Assembly: GCA_017561715.1 (NCBI GenBank)
Contig: JAFZBN010000013.1
Span: 62,001 to 126,000, forward strand
DNA from: Clostridiales bacterium
GTDB lineage: Bacteria > Bacillota > Clostridia > Saccharofermentanales > Saccharofermentanaceae
Direction: 5' to 3'
Length of the DNA: 64,000 bases
This document shows, piece after piece, positions 17,511 to 25,268 of this stretch. The number at the start of each line of letters is the position of its first letter. Position 1 is the first letter of the stretch. The notes beneath the pieces are model-generated. The model had not been told where the DNA came from. It made no database searches and worked only from the letters and a program-made list of their open reading frames with translations. Made by a program: the position numbers and the translations under genes.

Positions 17511-18122
17511 ATGAGAAAGATCATAGCCATACTATTGTTTATCTGTATGCTGACGGCGCTCGCCGCATGCACGGGAAAGAAAACCGACACATCAGCGGAG
17601 GACAAGGCGAAAATGGAAGAACTGTTCAGCAAAGTGTGTTCTGCCGACGAGGCTCTGAAGCTCTCTAAAGAATCCGATGTCGTCGTCATGGAAGATCTCA
17701 CGTGTACCTCGGGAAAAGCAGTCTGGGATGACTTCTACGAGTCTGTCTCCGCGGGAAAGTCCGCGTCAGTTCTTTGCGCGAAATATTACACCATCGACAA
17801 GGAACACATGAGCGAAGAACTTTATGAGCAGGAGAAAGACGATTATCCGTGTCTGTACTTTACTCTTCTCGAATACGACGGGAACACGTTCTCGATCAAA
17901 GTCAGATTGAGCTCTTCGGAGAAAAATGAAAGAGAAGATTCGTATAAGTATCTCCAGCACTTCACCGGGAACGCGCCTTCTACCGCGCTGTATTCCACTT
18001 ATGATTACTATGTCCTTGTTGACGAAAAAGCGGAGAACTGGGAAGAGATCGAAGCAGGGCTTTTCAGCTCACAATATGGTGCCAACAGAAAGCACAATAC
18101 CGTTTTTTCAGACTGCAAATGA
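17511..18122 (+). CDS. lipoprotein of the BlaI-BlaR1 operon
   Basis: A 203-residue protein with signal peptide and lipobox 'LAAC' (Cys about 19), then a Glu/Lys-rich extracellular part without a family I recognise. The ATG at 17511 follows AAAGGA; a start at 17469 would overlap the peptidase gene and bury the signal peptide. As the third gene of the operon before a strong terminator it is the likely effector or co-sensor: it might present the signal to the short BlaR1 protein, which has no sensor domain of its own. This role is inference. Confidence 0.8.
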   Translation: MRKIIAILLFICMLTALAACTGKKTDTSAEDKAKMEELFSKVCSADEALKLSKESDVVVMEDLTCTSGKAVWDDFYESVSAGKSASVLCAKYYTIDKEHMSEELYEQEKDDYPCLYFTLLEYDGNTFSIKVRLSSSEKNEREDSYKYLQHFTGNAPSTALYSTYDYYVLVDEKAENWEEIEAGLFSSQYGANRKHNTVFSDCK

Positions 18123-18143
18123 GCGAAAAACCGCAAAATAGAA

Positions 18144-18169
18144 AGAACCCCATCCGGGGTTCTTTTTTT
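18144..18169 (+). terminator. rho-independent terminator
   Basis: Stem AGAACCCC/GGGGTTCT, loop ATCC, followed by TTTTTT. It ends the BlaI operon. Confidence 0.9.
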
Positions 18170-18198
18170 GTCTTCTCTTTTCTTTTCGATCCGATCTG

Positions 18199-19197
18199 TC
18201 AAGACTCGATCCTCTTTTCGGCTTCCGCGATCTTCGGATACAGAGCGTCAAGAACAGCTTCTCCTTTTTGGATCGTTTCTTCGAATTTTCTTCTCGTCGT
18301 TTCGCTCATCGCGGTCGTGCCCGCATATTTCACGACTTTCGTTTCCTCATTGGAGAAAGAACTCGTAACAGGCCCCATGAAGGCAGCGCACATCACTAAG
18401 GCGATAATCAGGAACAGCACGGCTCCGGCGCCACCGGATCCTTTTATGAGTGCAAAAAAGATGGTACAGACGAGAACGAATACGATCGAACCACCTACGA
18501 GCTTTTCGGTTAAAAGCGCGGATTCCTTCTCCTCGGTTTTCTTTCTGCTCGCCTCGCGGCTGACCGATCTCGTCAGCGCCTCAAATTCCGCAACGATTTT
18601 TCCGGAATCTTCCTGACCGATCGGGGTTACCGGTGTCTCGGCTTCCTCGGCCGCCTTGACCTCAGAAGCCATCTGAGAAGAAACGGATGACTCTTTCGGT
18701 TTTGCGGAAGGCGCCGGGGGTCTTAAGTAACGGGAATACTCTGCCGGTCGTCCTGCTGATCTTGAGTTTCCGAGCATCTGGTATGCCTCACGGATACCGG
18801 TTGCGATCTTGCAGTATTTTTTCACATCCGAAATGAATTCGCCGTTCTCATCGGAAAGCTGTGCGGACAGATCGTCCCACTTCGAAAGTTCGGAGATCTT
18901 TTTCATCACTTCGGTATTTTTCCTGTTTTTCAAAAGATGACTTGCTATATTCTGGCATCCGATCTCGCAGCGGATCTCACGAAGCGTCAGGCGCGGGTCA
19001 TCCGGCTTTTCTTCTTTCAGGATCGAGATCTGTTTTTTTGCCATAGAAAAAGCACTGTTCCCGATCGCTTCATCTACTTCTTCGAGAGTTGCTTTTTTCT
19101 GATCGATCGCACCGCAAAAAGGACAGAAGATCTGCTTATTTGTCGCATCGTACTTGAGGTTCGCGCCACACTTCGGACATGTTTTTGCTTCGATCAT
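18199..19197 (-). CDS. zinc-ribbon membrane protein
   Basis: A 332-residue protein. The N-terminus is a zinc ribbon: 'KTCPKCGANLKYD' then 'IFCPFCGAI'. A helical region (40-130) and a Pro/Ser/Glu-rich linker (150-200) follow. Two adjacent transmembrane helices lie at about 233-250 and 256-275, and a helical cytoplasmic tail ends the protein. No catalytic motif is visible. Zinc-ribbon plus membrane-helix proteins are common in Clostridia with unknown function. It is a single gene, divergent from the tandem GNAT gene. Confidence 0.78.
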   Translation of the reverse strand: MIEAKTCPKCGANLKYDATNKQIFCPFCGAIDQKKATLEEVDEAIGNSAFSMAKKQISILKEEKPDDPRLTLREIRCEIGCQNIASHLLKNRKNTEVMKKISELSKWDDLSAQLSDENGEFISDVKKYCKIATGIREAYQMLGNSRSAGRPAEYSRYLRPPAPSAKPKESSVSSQMASEVKAAEEAETPVTPIGQEDSGKIVAEFEALTRSVSREASRKKTEEKESALLTEKLVGGSIVFVLVCTIFFALIKGSGGAGAVLFLIIALVMCAAFMGPVTSSFSNEETKVVKYAGTTAMSETTRRKFEETIQKGEAVLDALYPKIAEAEKRIES

Positions 19198-19331
19198 GAC
19201 TCCGTATCTCCCCTGCTCGCTGTTGCCATCTTATTTCGGAACGTTCTTCCGAAACTATGCTTCTATTCTATCACGTTCTTTCTGTATTTAAGTACCTGTA
19301 GTATAAAAGACGCGCATTCATATTCCGTCGA

Positions 19332-19340
19332 TGATACAAT
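19332..19340 (+). promoter_or_regulatory. extended -10 promoter
   Basis: TGATACAAT followed by GAAAG, 29 bases before the tandem GNAT start. Confidence 0.45.
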
Positions 19341-19368
19341 GAAAGAACAGAAATGAGGAGACAGAATA

Positions 19369-20388
19369 ATGAGTGACTTAAAGATCGTACCTTTACCGAA
19401 AGAAAAGTGGCAGGGAACTCCGATCCTGATGAGATATACGACCGAAGAATATTTCGATGTAAAGATCACGGAGGATAAAGATTCCTACCACGTTGACATG
19501 GTAAAGAAAAAGTTTGAAACACCGGTAACACACTGTCCGGAAGAATATGATTTCCCGGACGGACTTTACGCGGAACATTGGGTAGGCGCGGAGGCCTGGG
19601 GCATCGTCTCGGAAGACGGTGAAAAGATCCTCGCGTGCATCGAGTGCTGCCCGGAAGAGTGGAGCAACCGACTTCTAGTCACGGAGCTCTGGGTCGCGGA
19701 TGAACTGCATCGCCAGGGCATCGGAACGAAGCTGATGAACATCGTAAAAGAAAAGGCCGAAAGAGACGGCCGACGCGCGATCATGCTGGAGACCCAGACA
19801 TGCAATGTGCGCGCGATCGCTTTCTACAAAAGCCAGGGATTCCAGCTGATGGGCATCGATACATGCTGCTACGGAAACCTCGACATCAAGCGTCACGAAG
19901 TCCGTCTCAACCTGGTGTACTACATCAAGCCGGACATCATTCGCGCAACAAAAGATGACCTTTCTGAGATCCTGGATCTTCAGTATCTCGCTTATCAGAG
20001 CGAGGCGGCGCTTTTCGGTTCGAAGGATATTCCTCCGCTGAAAGAAACACTTGAAGAAGTTCAGGAGGAACTGAAAAAGGGCATCATCCTGAAGATGGTC
20101 TCCGAAGACGGAAAGATCATCGGATCCGTTCGTTCCTACGCCAAAGACAATACCGCGTATATCGGAAAACTCATGGTCCATCCGGACTTTAGATCCCGCG
20201 GCTACGGAAGCCGTCTTCTCAAAGAGATCGAAAGGTGCTATATTAACAAACGCTTCGAACTTTTCACCAGTACGAGAAGCGTGGATAACATCCGCCTCTA
20301 CGAGAAATGCGGATACAAGATCTTCGACAGAAAGCCTGTCACGGACGAACTGGAATTCGTATATATGGAAAAGGAGCCCATCGACTGA
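19369..20388 (+). CDS. tandem GNAT acetyltransferase
   Basis: A 339-residue protein with two GNAT domains. The first (about 1-185) has 'LLVTELWVADELHRQGIGTKLMNIVKEKAE' and 'NVRAIAFYKSQGFQLMG', resembling streptothricin-type acetyltransferases. The second (about 190-337) has 'AYIGKLMVHPDFRSRGYGSRLLKEIE' and 'NIRLYEKCGYKIF'. Both keep the Q/RxxGxG/A acetyl-CoA loop, so both may be active. GAGGAG precedes the ATG. The methyltransferase gene starts 3 bases after the stop, suggesting translational coupling. Confidence 0.88.
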   Translation: MSDLKIVPLPKEKWQGTPILMRYTTEEYFDVKITEDKDSYHVDMVKKKFETPVTHCPEEYDFPDGLYAEHWVGAEAWGIVSEDGEKILACIECCPEEWSNRLLVTELWVADELHRQGIGTKLMNIVKEKAERDGRRAIMLETQTCNVRAIAFYKSQGFQLMGIDTCCYGNLDIKRHEVRLNLVYYIKPDIIRATKDDLSEILDLQYLAYQSEAALFGSKDIPPLKETLEEVQEELKKGIILKMVSEDGKIIGSVRSYAKDNTAYIGKLMVHPDFRSRGYGSRLLKEIERCYINKRFELFTSTRSVDNIRLYEKCGYKIFDRKPVTDELEFVYMEKEPID

Positions 20389-20391
20389 ACG

Positions 20392-20961
20392 ATGTACAAG
20401 GTAACCTTTAACGATAAAGAGATCACCGTCCAGACGGAAAGCTCTCTGTTCTCTCCGAAGGAGGCGGACAGAGGCACGCTTGCCATGCTTTCTCATGTGG
20501 AGTTTTCTAAAGAAGACAAGGTCCTTGATCTGGGTTGCGGCTGCGGCATCGTGTCGCTCGCGGCGGCCGCTTTCGGCGTGGACCCCGGCAACATCGTTTT
20601 GACGGACGTCGATATGCTCGCCGTAAAGACCGCCGAAAAGAACATGAAGGCGAACGGATTTAACGGTGCCGTATTTGTCTCGGGCGACGCGCTTACGAAC
20701 GTCCCCGGATCTGACTTCGACCTGATCCTTTCCAATCCGCCTTACCACACGGATTTTAAGGTTGCCAAGACCTTTATCGAAAAGGGCTTTAACCGCCTTA
20801 AGATCGGTGGCAGGATGTTCATGGTCACCAAGAGAAAAGACTGGTACAAGAATAAACTGATCGCGATCTTCGGTGGTGTAAAGATCTACGAAGACGACGG
20901 ATATTTCGTTTTTGAAGCGCAAAAGAGAAGCGCGACATACGCAGGAAAAAAGAAGAAGTGA
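20392..20961 (+). CDS. RsmC-like small-domain methyltransferase
   Basis: A 189-residue class I methyltransferase: 'KVLDLGCGCGIVSLAAAAFG' (SAM loop), 'IVLTDVDMLAVKTAEKNMKANG' (acidic end of strand 2) and the catalytic 'DLILSNPPYHTDF'. NPPY marks enzymes that methylate exocyclic amines of nucleic-acid bases or protein Gln, and the overall sequence is close to the C-terminal half of rRNA guanine-N2 methyltransferase RsmC. It is coupled to the tandem GNAT gene. Its stop codon lies inside the terminator stem. Confidence 0.87.
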   Translation: MYKVTFNDKEITVQTESSLFSPKEADRGTLAMLSHVEFSKEDKVLDLGCGCGIVSLAAAAFGVDPGNIVLTDVDMLAVKTAEKNMKANGFNGAVFVSGDALTNVPGSDFDLILSNPPYHTDFKVAKTFIEKGFNRLKIGGRMFMVTKRKDWYKNKLIAIFGGVKIYEDDGYFVFEAQKRSATYAGKKKK

Positions 20962-20980
20962 CCCTCGGTCACTTCTTTTT
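20953..20980 (+). terminator. rho-independent terminator overlapping a stop codon
   Basis: Perfect stem AAGAAGTGACC/GGTCACTTCTT with loop CTC and T-run. The methyltransferase stop (20959-20961) is in the left arm. Confidence 0.88.
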
Positions 20981-20997
20981 GTTTTGTCAGCAAATTC

Positions 20998-21696
20998 TCA
21001 GTTCATCGCAAGCTCGACCAGTTTTCGGATGTGGATCTCGACCGCGTCAAAACAAGGAACCGGACAGTTCTCCTGATTTAAGATGAGCGGAAGCTCCGTG
21101 CATCCCAGGATGACGCCTTCGATACCGTTATCCTTCTGCATTCTTCTAATGATCTCAGTCAGTTCAAGAAGTGTAGACTCCTTAACGATACCTCGCTCCA
21201 GTTCCTCGTAGATGCGCTTTCCGATCAGTTCCTGCTCTTCCTCGGTTGGAACATAGACCTCGACTCCCGAAGTAAGAAGATCCTTCTTCATGTAGTCCTT
21301 CTGCATCGTGAAAACGGTACCGAGAAGACCGATGCGCTTGATACCTCTCGAAACGATCTCGTCACGGACGACTTCAGGGATGCTGACGATCGGCTTTTCG
21401 AATCTCTTCGCCAGTTCTTCATATACGATATGCATGGTGACCGCGGTCAGTGAGATGACCTCTGCTCCGCCCGCGTCGAGAGCTCTGAGTTTTTCTTCCA
21501 GATAGTCCGCAAGACGCTCGTTATCTCCTTCGGAAACATATCCCCACGCGCGATGAAAATCCACGCTGTCGATCGCGATGTCGGGAAACGCGCGGCCTTC
21601 CGTCAGACGGTCGATCTCCTCGTTGAGTTTCTTATAGTACATTACCGTAGATTCGGGACCTGTTCCGCCCACTAAACCGATCTTTTTCATGTTCAT
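20998..21696 (-). CDS. aspartate/glutamate racemase-family protein with altered first active site
   Basis: The family is clear from 'KKIGLVGGTGPESTVMYYKKLN', 'DSVDFHRAWGYVSEGD' and the C-terminal 'GVILGCTELPLIL', which holds the second catalytic Cys. The first site normally reads CNT(A/M)H, or TNTMH in E. coli YgeA as I recall; here it reads 'LTAVTMH', with Ala at the acid/base position. It may act in one direction only, use another residue, or not racemise. I chose the ATG at 21696 (232 residues) behind GGAAAG; the ATG at 21690 is also possible. It is monocistronic and convergent with the methyltransferase gene. Confidence 0.85.
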   Translation of the reverse strand: MNMKKIGLVGGTGPESTVMYYKKLNEEIDRLTEGRAFPDIAIDSVDFHRAWGYVSEGDNERLADYLEEKLRALDAGGAEVISLTAVTMHIVYEELAKRFEKPIVSIPEVVRDEIVSRGIKRIGLLGTVFTMQKDYMKKDLLTSGVEVYVPTEEEQELIGKRIYEELERGIVKESTLLELTEIIRRMQKDNGIEGVILGCTELPLILNQENCPVPCFDAVEIHIRKLVELAMN

Positions 21697-21757
21697 TCTT
21701 CTTTCCGGACTCAGATTTTCGTCCATTATATCGCATCTTCAAATCTTCCGGGCATTC

Positions 21758-21766
21758 TGATACAAT
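21758..21766 (+). promoter_or_regulatory. extended -10 promoter
   Basis: TGATACAAT, 35 bases before the histidine phosphatase gene. Confidence 0.45.
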
Positions 21767-21801
21767 ACCCGCAGTATAAAAGAAGGAAGCGTTTCGAAAA
21801 G

Positions 21802-22338
21802 ATGTCGAAAATTTACTTTGTCAGACATGGTGAGACTGTCTGGAATGTGGAAAACAAGATCTGCGGGGCAACGGACAGCCCGCTGACAGAAAGGGGACAT
21901 GAGCAGGCGATCGAGACCGCGAACAATATCGCGGCGCTTGGCATCAAGGCCGACCTGATCCTCTATTCTCCCCTTTCGCGCGCCAAAGACACGGCGATGC
22001 ATATCTCCGAGATCTTAGGTGTCCCGGCTAAGGAAGAGCCACGTCTTTTCGAGCAGAACTTCGGTAAATACGAGTCCACCGCCAGAGACGGTAAAGAATT
22101 CCATGAGATGAAAAAAGGATTCGTCCATCGTTTCGGCGGCGGCGAATCCATGCTCCAGCTGGCGCAGCGTATCTATAATCTTTTAGACGACCTGAAAGCA
22201 CAGCCCGACAAGACATTTATCCTCGTCGCGCATAACGGCATCGCCCGCGTCGTCCAGTCGTACTTTTACGAGATGACGAACGATGAATTCGCTTCCTTCG
22301 GCATCAAGAACTGTGAGGTCAGACAATACGAATTCTGA
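21802..22338 (+). CDS. histidine phosphatase (phosphoglycerate mutase-like)
   Basis: A 178-residue protein with the RHG motif 'IYFVRHGETVWNVENKICG' (His 9 takes the phosphate), 'LYSPLSRAKDTA' and the second catalytic His in 'FILVAHNGIARVV'. Members remove phosphate from sugars, nucleotides or cofactor precursors such as alpha-ribazole phosphate; the target here is unknown. AAGGAAG precedes the ATG. Its stop abuts the end of the next, convergent gene with no gap. Confidence 0.9.
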   Translation: MSKIYFVRHGETVWNVENKICGATDSPLTERGHEQAIETANNIAALGIKADLILYSPLSRAKDTAMHISEILGVPAKEEPRLFEQNFGKYESTARDGKEFHEMKKGFVHRFGGGESMLQLAQRIYNLLDDLKAQPDKTFILVAHNGIARVVQSYFYEMTNDEFASFGIKNCEVRQYEF

Positions 22339-23604
22339 TCACATTTCCGGATTCCTGATCCGGTAGAATTTCGCTTTCGTCTCCCCGATATTGCACTCGA
22401 ACGGGATCTCTTTTTCGTAGGTAAAACCGAGCTTCTCGATCACGCGTCCGGATGCCGGATTCTCTACTGCGTGAAAAGCAACGATCTCCTTTGCTTTTAT
22501 CGTCGTAAAGGCATACTCAATGACCTTTTTCATGGCTTCCGTAATGTAGCCGTGCCCCCAATACTTCTTCCCGAGATTATATGAGATATCCCAAGCGTCA
22601 AATTCCTCATCGAAGTAGAGAAGACATGTGCCGATGATCACACCATCTTTATCCGTGATGATCCATCTGTGCCAGTCATTCTTTTCGATGTTTCCGAGCT
22701 CAAACTCTACGAATTCCCTGGTAGTATTCATATCGCCGGCTGTCCACATCATGTAACGGGAAACATCCGGATCATGCATCCAGCAGTTATAGATCTCTTC
22801 GGTATCTTCTTGCCGTATCGGCCGAAGTATCAGCCGTTCGGTCTCCATTCTCTCGGTCATGTTCTGCCTCACATCGTGATCGATATACTCCAGCGGCCAC
22901 TCGTTATCGGTAAGTTCATTTCTAAGCTCCGCCATCTTCTTTTCTCTCGTCCCGTTTTCAAAGAAGTAGTACGGTCTGTCGCCGATGACCTGGACCTGAT
23001 CTCCGTTAATGAAGATCGTGTCTTCTTCAGGCAGGGCATATACTGCCTCGTTTTCAGAAGAATACTTCTCCATGAACTTCGTAAAGCGCACGTGTGCTTC
23101 CGGATTCCACTCATTGGTGTAATGCGCGAAGATCGAGCAGTCATCCAGCACATTGAATCCGGCTGTATCTTCCAGTGCTACATCGTTCGGATCCATCGCG
23201 ATGGCCGGCATGATGTCCTTGCCGAAGATGATCGCTCCCGCCGAGCCGCCCATAACGACTCCGTCGTTTTTGATATACTCTTCCATCTTGGCAAAAGCAC
23301 CGCTGTCCTTTAATCCCTTCAGAAGCTCGAAGGTATTGCCCCCACCAATAAAGATAGATCCATAATCGGACAGGTTTTTCGCGGCCAGTTCTTCGTAGGA
23401 ACGTACCATCTCGATCGAAGGTATATCTACCTCAGAAAGCTCTCCCTTGATCCACTCATAGCACTCATCCAGCGTGTGCTGTTCCTCCGGCATCGCAAGA
23501 GGGATATAGAGCAGCGGTTTCTCGTGATCGATATGCGTATTAAATACGCGAAGAACGGCAGCCGTCTGCTCACCGCATCCACCGCCACATAAAAACAGTT
23601 TCAT
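22339..23604 (-). CDS. peptidase E (S51)-GNAT fusion
   Basis: A 421-residue two-domain protein. Residues 1-245 are an S51 peptidase: 'FIGGGNTFELL' (87-96), nucleophile Ser121 in 'VMGGSAGAIIF', and 'SIFAHYTNEW' with the likely catalytic His. Peptidase E cleaves N-terminal Asp dipeptides. Residues 253-421 are a RimJ/L-type GNAT, 'METERLILRPIR', 'KYWGHGYITEAMKKVIEYAF', 'NPASGRVIEKLGF'. No frameshift separates them, so it appears to be a true fusion. GAGG precedes the ATG. It is the last gene of a minus-strand run. Confidence 0.88.
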   Translation of the reverse strand: MKLFLCGGGCGEQTAAVLRVFNTHIDHEKPLLYIPLAMPEEQHTLDECYEWIKGELSEVDIPSIEMVRSYEELAAKNLSDYGSIFIGGGNTFELLKGLKDSGAFAKMEEYIKNDGVVMGGSAGAIIFGKDIMPAIAMDPNDVALEDTAGFNVLDDCSIFAHYTNEWNPEAHVRFTKFMEKYSSENEAVYALPEEDTIFINGDQVQVIGDRPYYFFENGTREKKMAELRNELTDNEWPLEYIDHDVRQNMTERMETERLILRPIRQEDTEEIYNCWMHDPDVSRYMMWTAGDMNTTREFVEFELGNIEKNDWHRWIITDKDGVIIGTCLLYFDEEFDAWDISYNLGKKYWGHGYITEAMKKVIEYAFTTIKAKEIVAFHAVENPASGRVIEKLGFTYEKEIPFECNIGETKAKFYRIRNPEM

Positions 23605-23632
23605 GATCTTTCCTCACCCTTATTGTAATAAC

Positions 23633-23989
23633 TCAGACAGAGAGTTTCTCACTCCACTCGGCTTCTTTAAATCCGGTAAGAACGAAATCCTTTCCGACCA
23701 GAAGCGGACGCTTGACCAGCATTCCGTCTGATGCAAGAAGCTTGAACTGATCATCCTCACTCATTGTGGGGAGCTTCTTCGAGAGCTCGAGTTCGCGGTA
23801 CTGGATTCCGCTTGTGTTGAAGAATCTCTTCAGCGGAAGTCCGCTCATGGCATAGTATTTCCGAAGCGCTATTTCGTCCGGATTCTTCTCTTTGATATCG
23901 ATGAGCTCATACTTCACGCCCTTGGCGTCAAGCCACTTCAAAGCCTTCTGGCAGGTCGTACAACGGCTATAGCAGTACACTTTTAACAT
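23633..23989 (-). CDS. Spx/ArsC-family thioredoxin-fold protein
   Basis: A 118-residue protein with 'KVYCYSRCTTCQKALKWLDAKG' (redox CTTC) and the ArsC/Spx pattern 'SGLPLKRFFNTSGIQYREL' and 'LVKRPLLVGKDFVLTGFKEAEW'. The CxxC and the 'RPL' loop fit the ArsC-related YffB/Spx group; whether it reduces arsenate, binds RNA polymerase or does neither cannot be told. The ATG at 23989 follows GAGG. Its own extended -10 promoter lies at 24024-24032, with one copy of the AAAAGCAC motif just upstream of it. Confidence 0.87.
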   Translation of the reverse strand: MLKVYCYSRCTTCQKALKWLDAKGVKYELIDIKEKNPDEIALRKYYAMSGLPLKRFFNTSGIQYRELELSKKLPTMSEDDQFKLLASDGMLVKRPLLVGKDFVLTGFKEAEWSEKLSV

Positions 23990-24023
23990 AGTTACATCCT
24001 CGCTTCGTGAAGCTGTTTTTTCC

Positions 24024-24032
24024 ATTGTATCA
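24024..24032 (-). promoter_or_regulatory. extended -10 promoter of the Spx/ArsC-like gene
   Basis: TGATACAAT on the minus strand. The motif CGAAAAGCACTT lies immediately upstream, in the -35 to -15 region (24038-24049). Confidence 0.5.
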
Positions 24033-24071
24033 TGGGAAAGTGCTTTTCGGTTCGACCGGTGGTATAAGGGA

Positions 24072-24635
24072 TCAATCGGAAATGACGATATTTCTTTCGA
24101 ACATCCACTTCGGAAGGATCGACCGGTAGATCGAACGGTATCCTTCCGCAATCACGTCCTTATCGTGGGAGGCCGTCACGGGGTACTCCAGAAGGAGGAA
24201 TTCCACCCCGAAAGTGACTACATGAACCTGAGTGTTCACGCATCCGGCATTCAGATAAAAACTCAGTCTTCTTTCGCGGGCCTTTTTCTCCTCGTCCGGC
24301 ACTGACGCCTCCGGATCTTCGATCTCGATGATCGTCACTTCCGCGCGTGTATTCTTCACCGCTTCCTGAAGGAACGCGGAGCCGATGCCCTTCCCCCTCA
24401 TTTCGGGAACGACCGCGTAGTAATCCAGAAGGCATGCCTCCTTCTCGAACACGAAGAAAGCGTATCCGAGAAGTTCCCCCTTTTCTCCAAAAGCACCGAG
24501 GCAGAGATATTTCCCTTCCTTGATCGTTTTCTCGATCCTGGAAAGCGGCTTTCGCTCTTCTCTGGGAAAGTCCTCGCGAACGTGGTCTTTATAGACCTTT
24601 CGCACCTCTTCGATCGTCAGTTCACGGATATTCAT
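24072..24635 (-). CDS. GNAT-family acetyltransferase
   Basis: A 187-residue GNAT with 'ACLLDYYAVVPEMRGKGIGSAFLQEAVK' (strand 4 and acetyl-CoA loop RGKGIG) and 'RRLSFYLNAGCVNTQV'. The segment 'EDPEASVPDEEKKARERRLSFY' is found in GNATs of the kind that often accompany other resistance-like genes. The acceptor is unknown. It starts 3 bases after the stop of the 43-codon gene, so the two are probably coupled. Confidence 0.86.
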   Translation of the reverse strand: MNIRELTIEEVRKVYKDHVREDFPREERKPLSRIEKTIKEGKYLCLGAFGEKGELLGYAFFVFEKEACLLDYYAVVPEMRGKGIGSAFLQEAVKNTRAEVTIIEIEDPEASVPDEEKKARERRLSFYLNAGCVNTQVHVVTFGVEFLLLEYPVTASHDKDVIAEGYRSIYRSILPKWMFERNIVISD

Positions 24636-24638
24636 AGA

Positions 24639-24770
24639 TCAATAGCCCTTCGTGCGATCTACGAGATTCTTAAGCGGAAGACCTTGGGCATAGCCTGCTT
24701 TTTCCGCAGTTTCTTTGAGCTTACTGATGTGCTGTTCTTTGATGACACGACTTAATACGATAACTTTCAT
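24639..24770 (-). CDS. 43-residue protein; possible truncated dehydrogenase N-terminus
   Basis: A short gene: ATG at 24768-24770 behind GGAG with 6-base spacing, 43 residues, stop 3 bases before the GNAT start. The beginning 'MKVIVLSRVIKEQHISKL' resembles the first strand and helix of D-isomer 2-hydroxyacid dehydrogenases, so it may be a remnant. Equally it may be a real small protein, because start, ribosome site and coupling are intact. I cannot assign a function. Confidence 0.5.
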   Translation of the reverse strand: MKVIVLSRVIKEQHISKLKETAEKAGYAQGLPLKNLVDRTKGY

Positions 24771-24808
24771 GGGTCGCTCCTTTACTGCATTGCGGCTGTT
24801 TCTTCGAT

Positions 24809-25222
24809 TTAGAGGGTCTCCAGGATCGACTTTACGACTTTGATGATCTCGTCAACAGGCTGCATGGTATCGATCGTGCTGGTGCCGATGCTCGGGTCCT
24901 CGCATGAACTGTCCGCCGGATCGTAGTGGTCTTTCGCTCCGCCGATCTGTCCCGGCTTCGGTGCCATGCTGATAATGATCTTCTTCGGCTGCGCGTCTAC
25001 ATACACGTAATTTACGTCGTTCGCGTTGTTATAGACAATGACCTGTCTTTCTTTTCCAAAAGCACGGATCCAGCCGTACTTCGGTGTGCCGTAGCCGGTT
25101 TCATCGCCCGCTTCCAAAAGAAGCTGAAGCATCTTTTCGTTATCTAATCCGTACGTATTCTTGATAGATTTGTACCCGTAAGCAGTGTCCTCACCGGAAC
25201 TTAGGAAATCAAAAAAGCCCAT
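24809..25222 (-). CDS. hypothetical protein
   Basis: A 137-residue soluble protein that I do not recognise. It begins 'MGFFDFLSSGEDTAYGYKSIKN' and has two regions of beta-like sequence with 'VIVYNNANDVNYVYVDAQPKK' and an Asp/Ser-rich loop, ending in an amphipathic helix. There is no signal peptide or membrane helix. GGAGG precedes the ATG. It starts 46 bases after luxC and may belong to the end of that transcript. Confidence 0.65.
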   Translation of the reverse strand: MGFFDFLSSGEDTAYGYKSIKNTYGLDNEKMLQLLLEAGDETGYGTPKYGWIRAFGKERQVIVYNNANDVNYVYVDAQPKKIIISMAPKPGQIGGAKDHYDPADSSCEDPSIGTSTIDTMQPVDEIIKVVKSILETL

Positions 25223-25268
25223 ATGTATCCTCCGAAATTGTTCTTTTAGTATTATACCCTTTCGAAGG

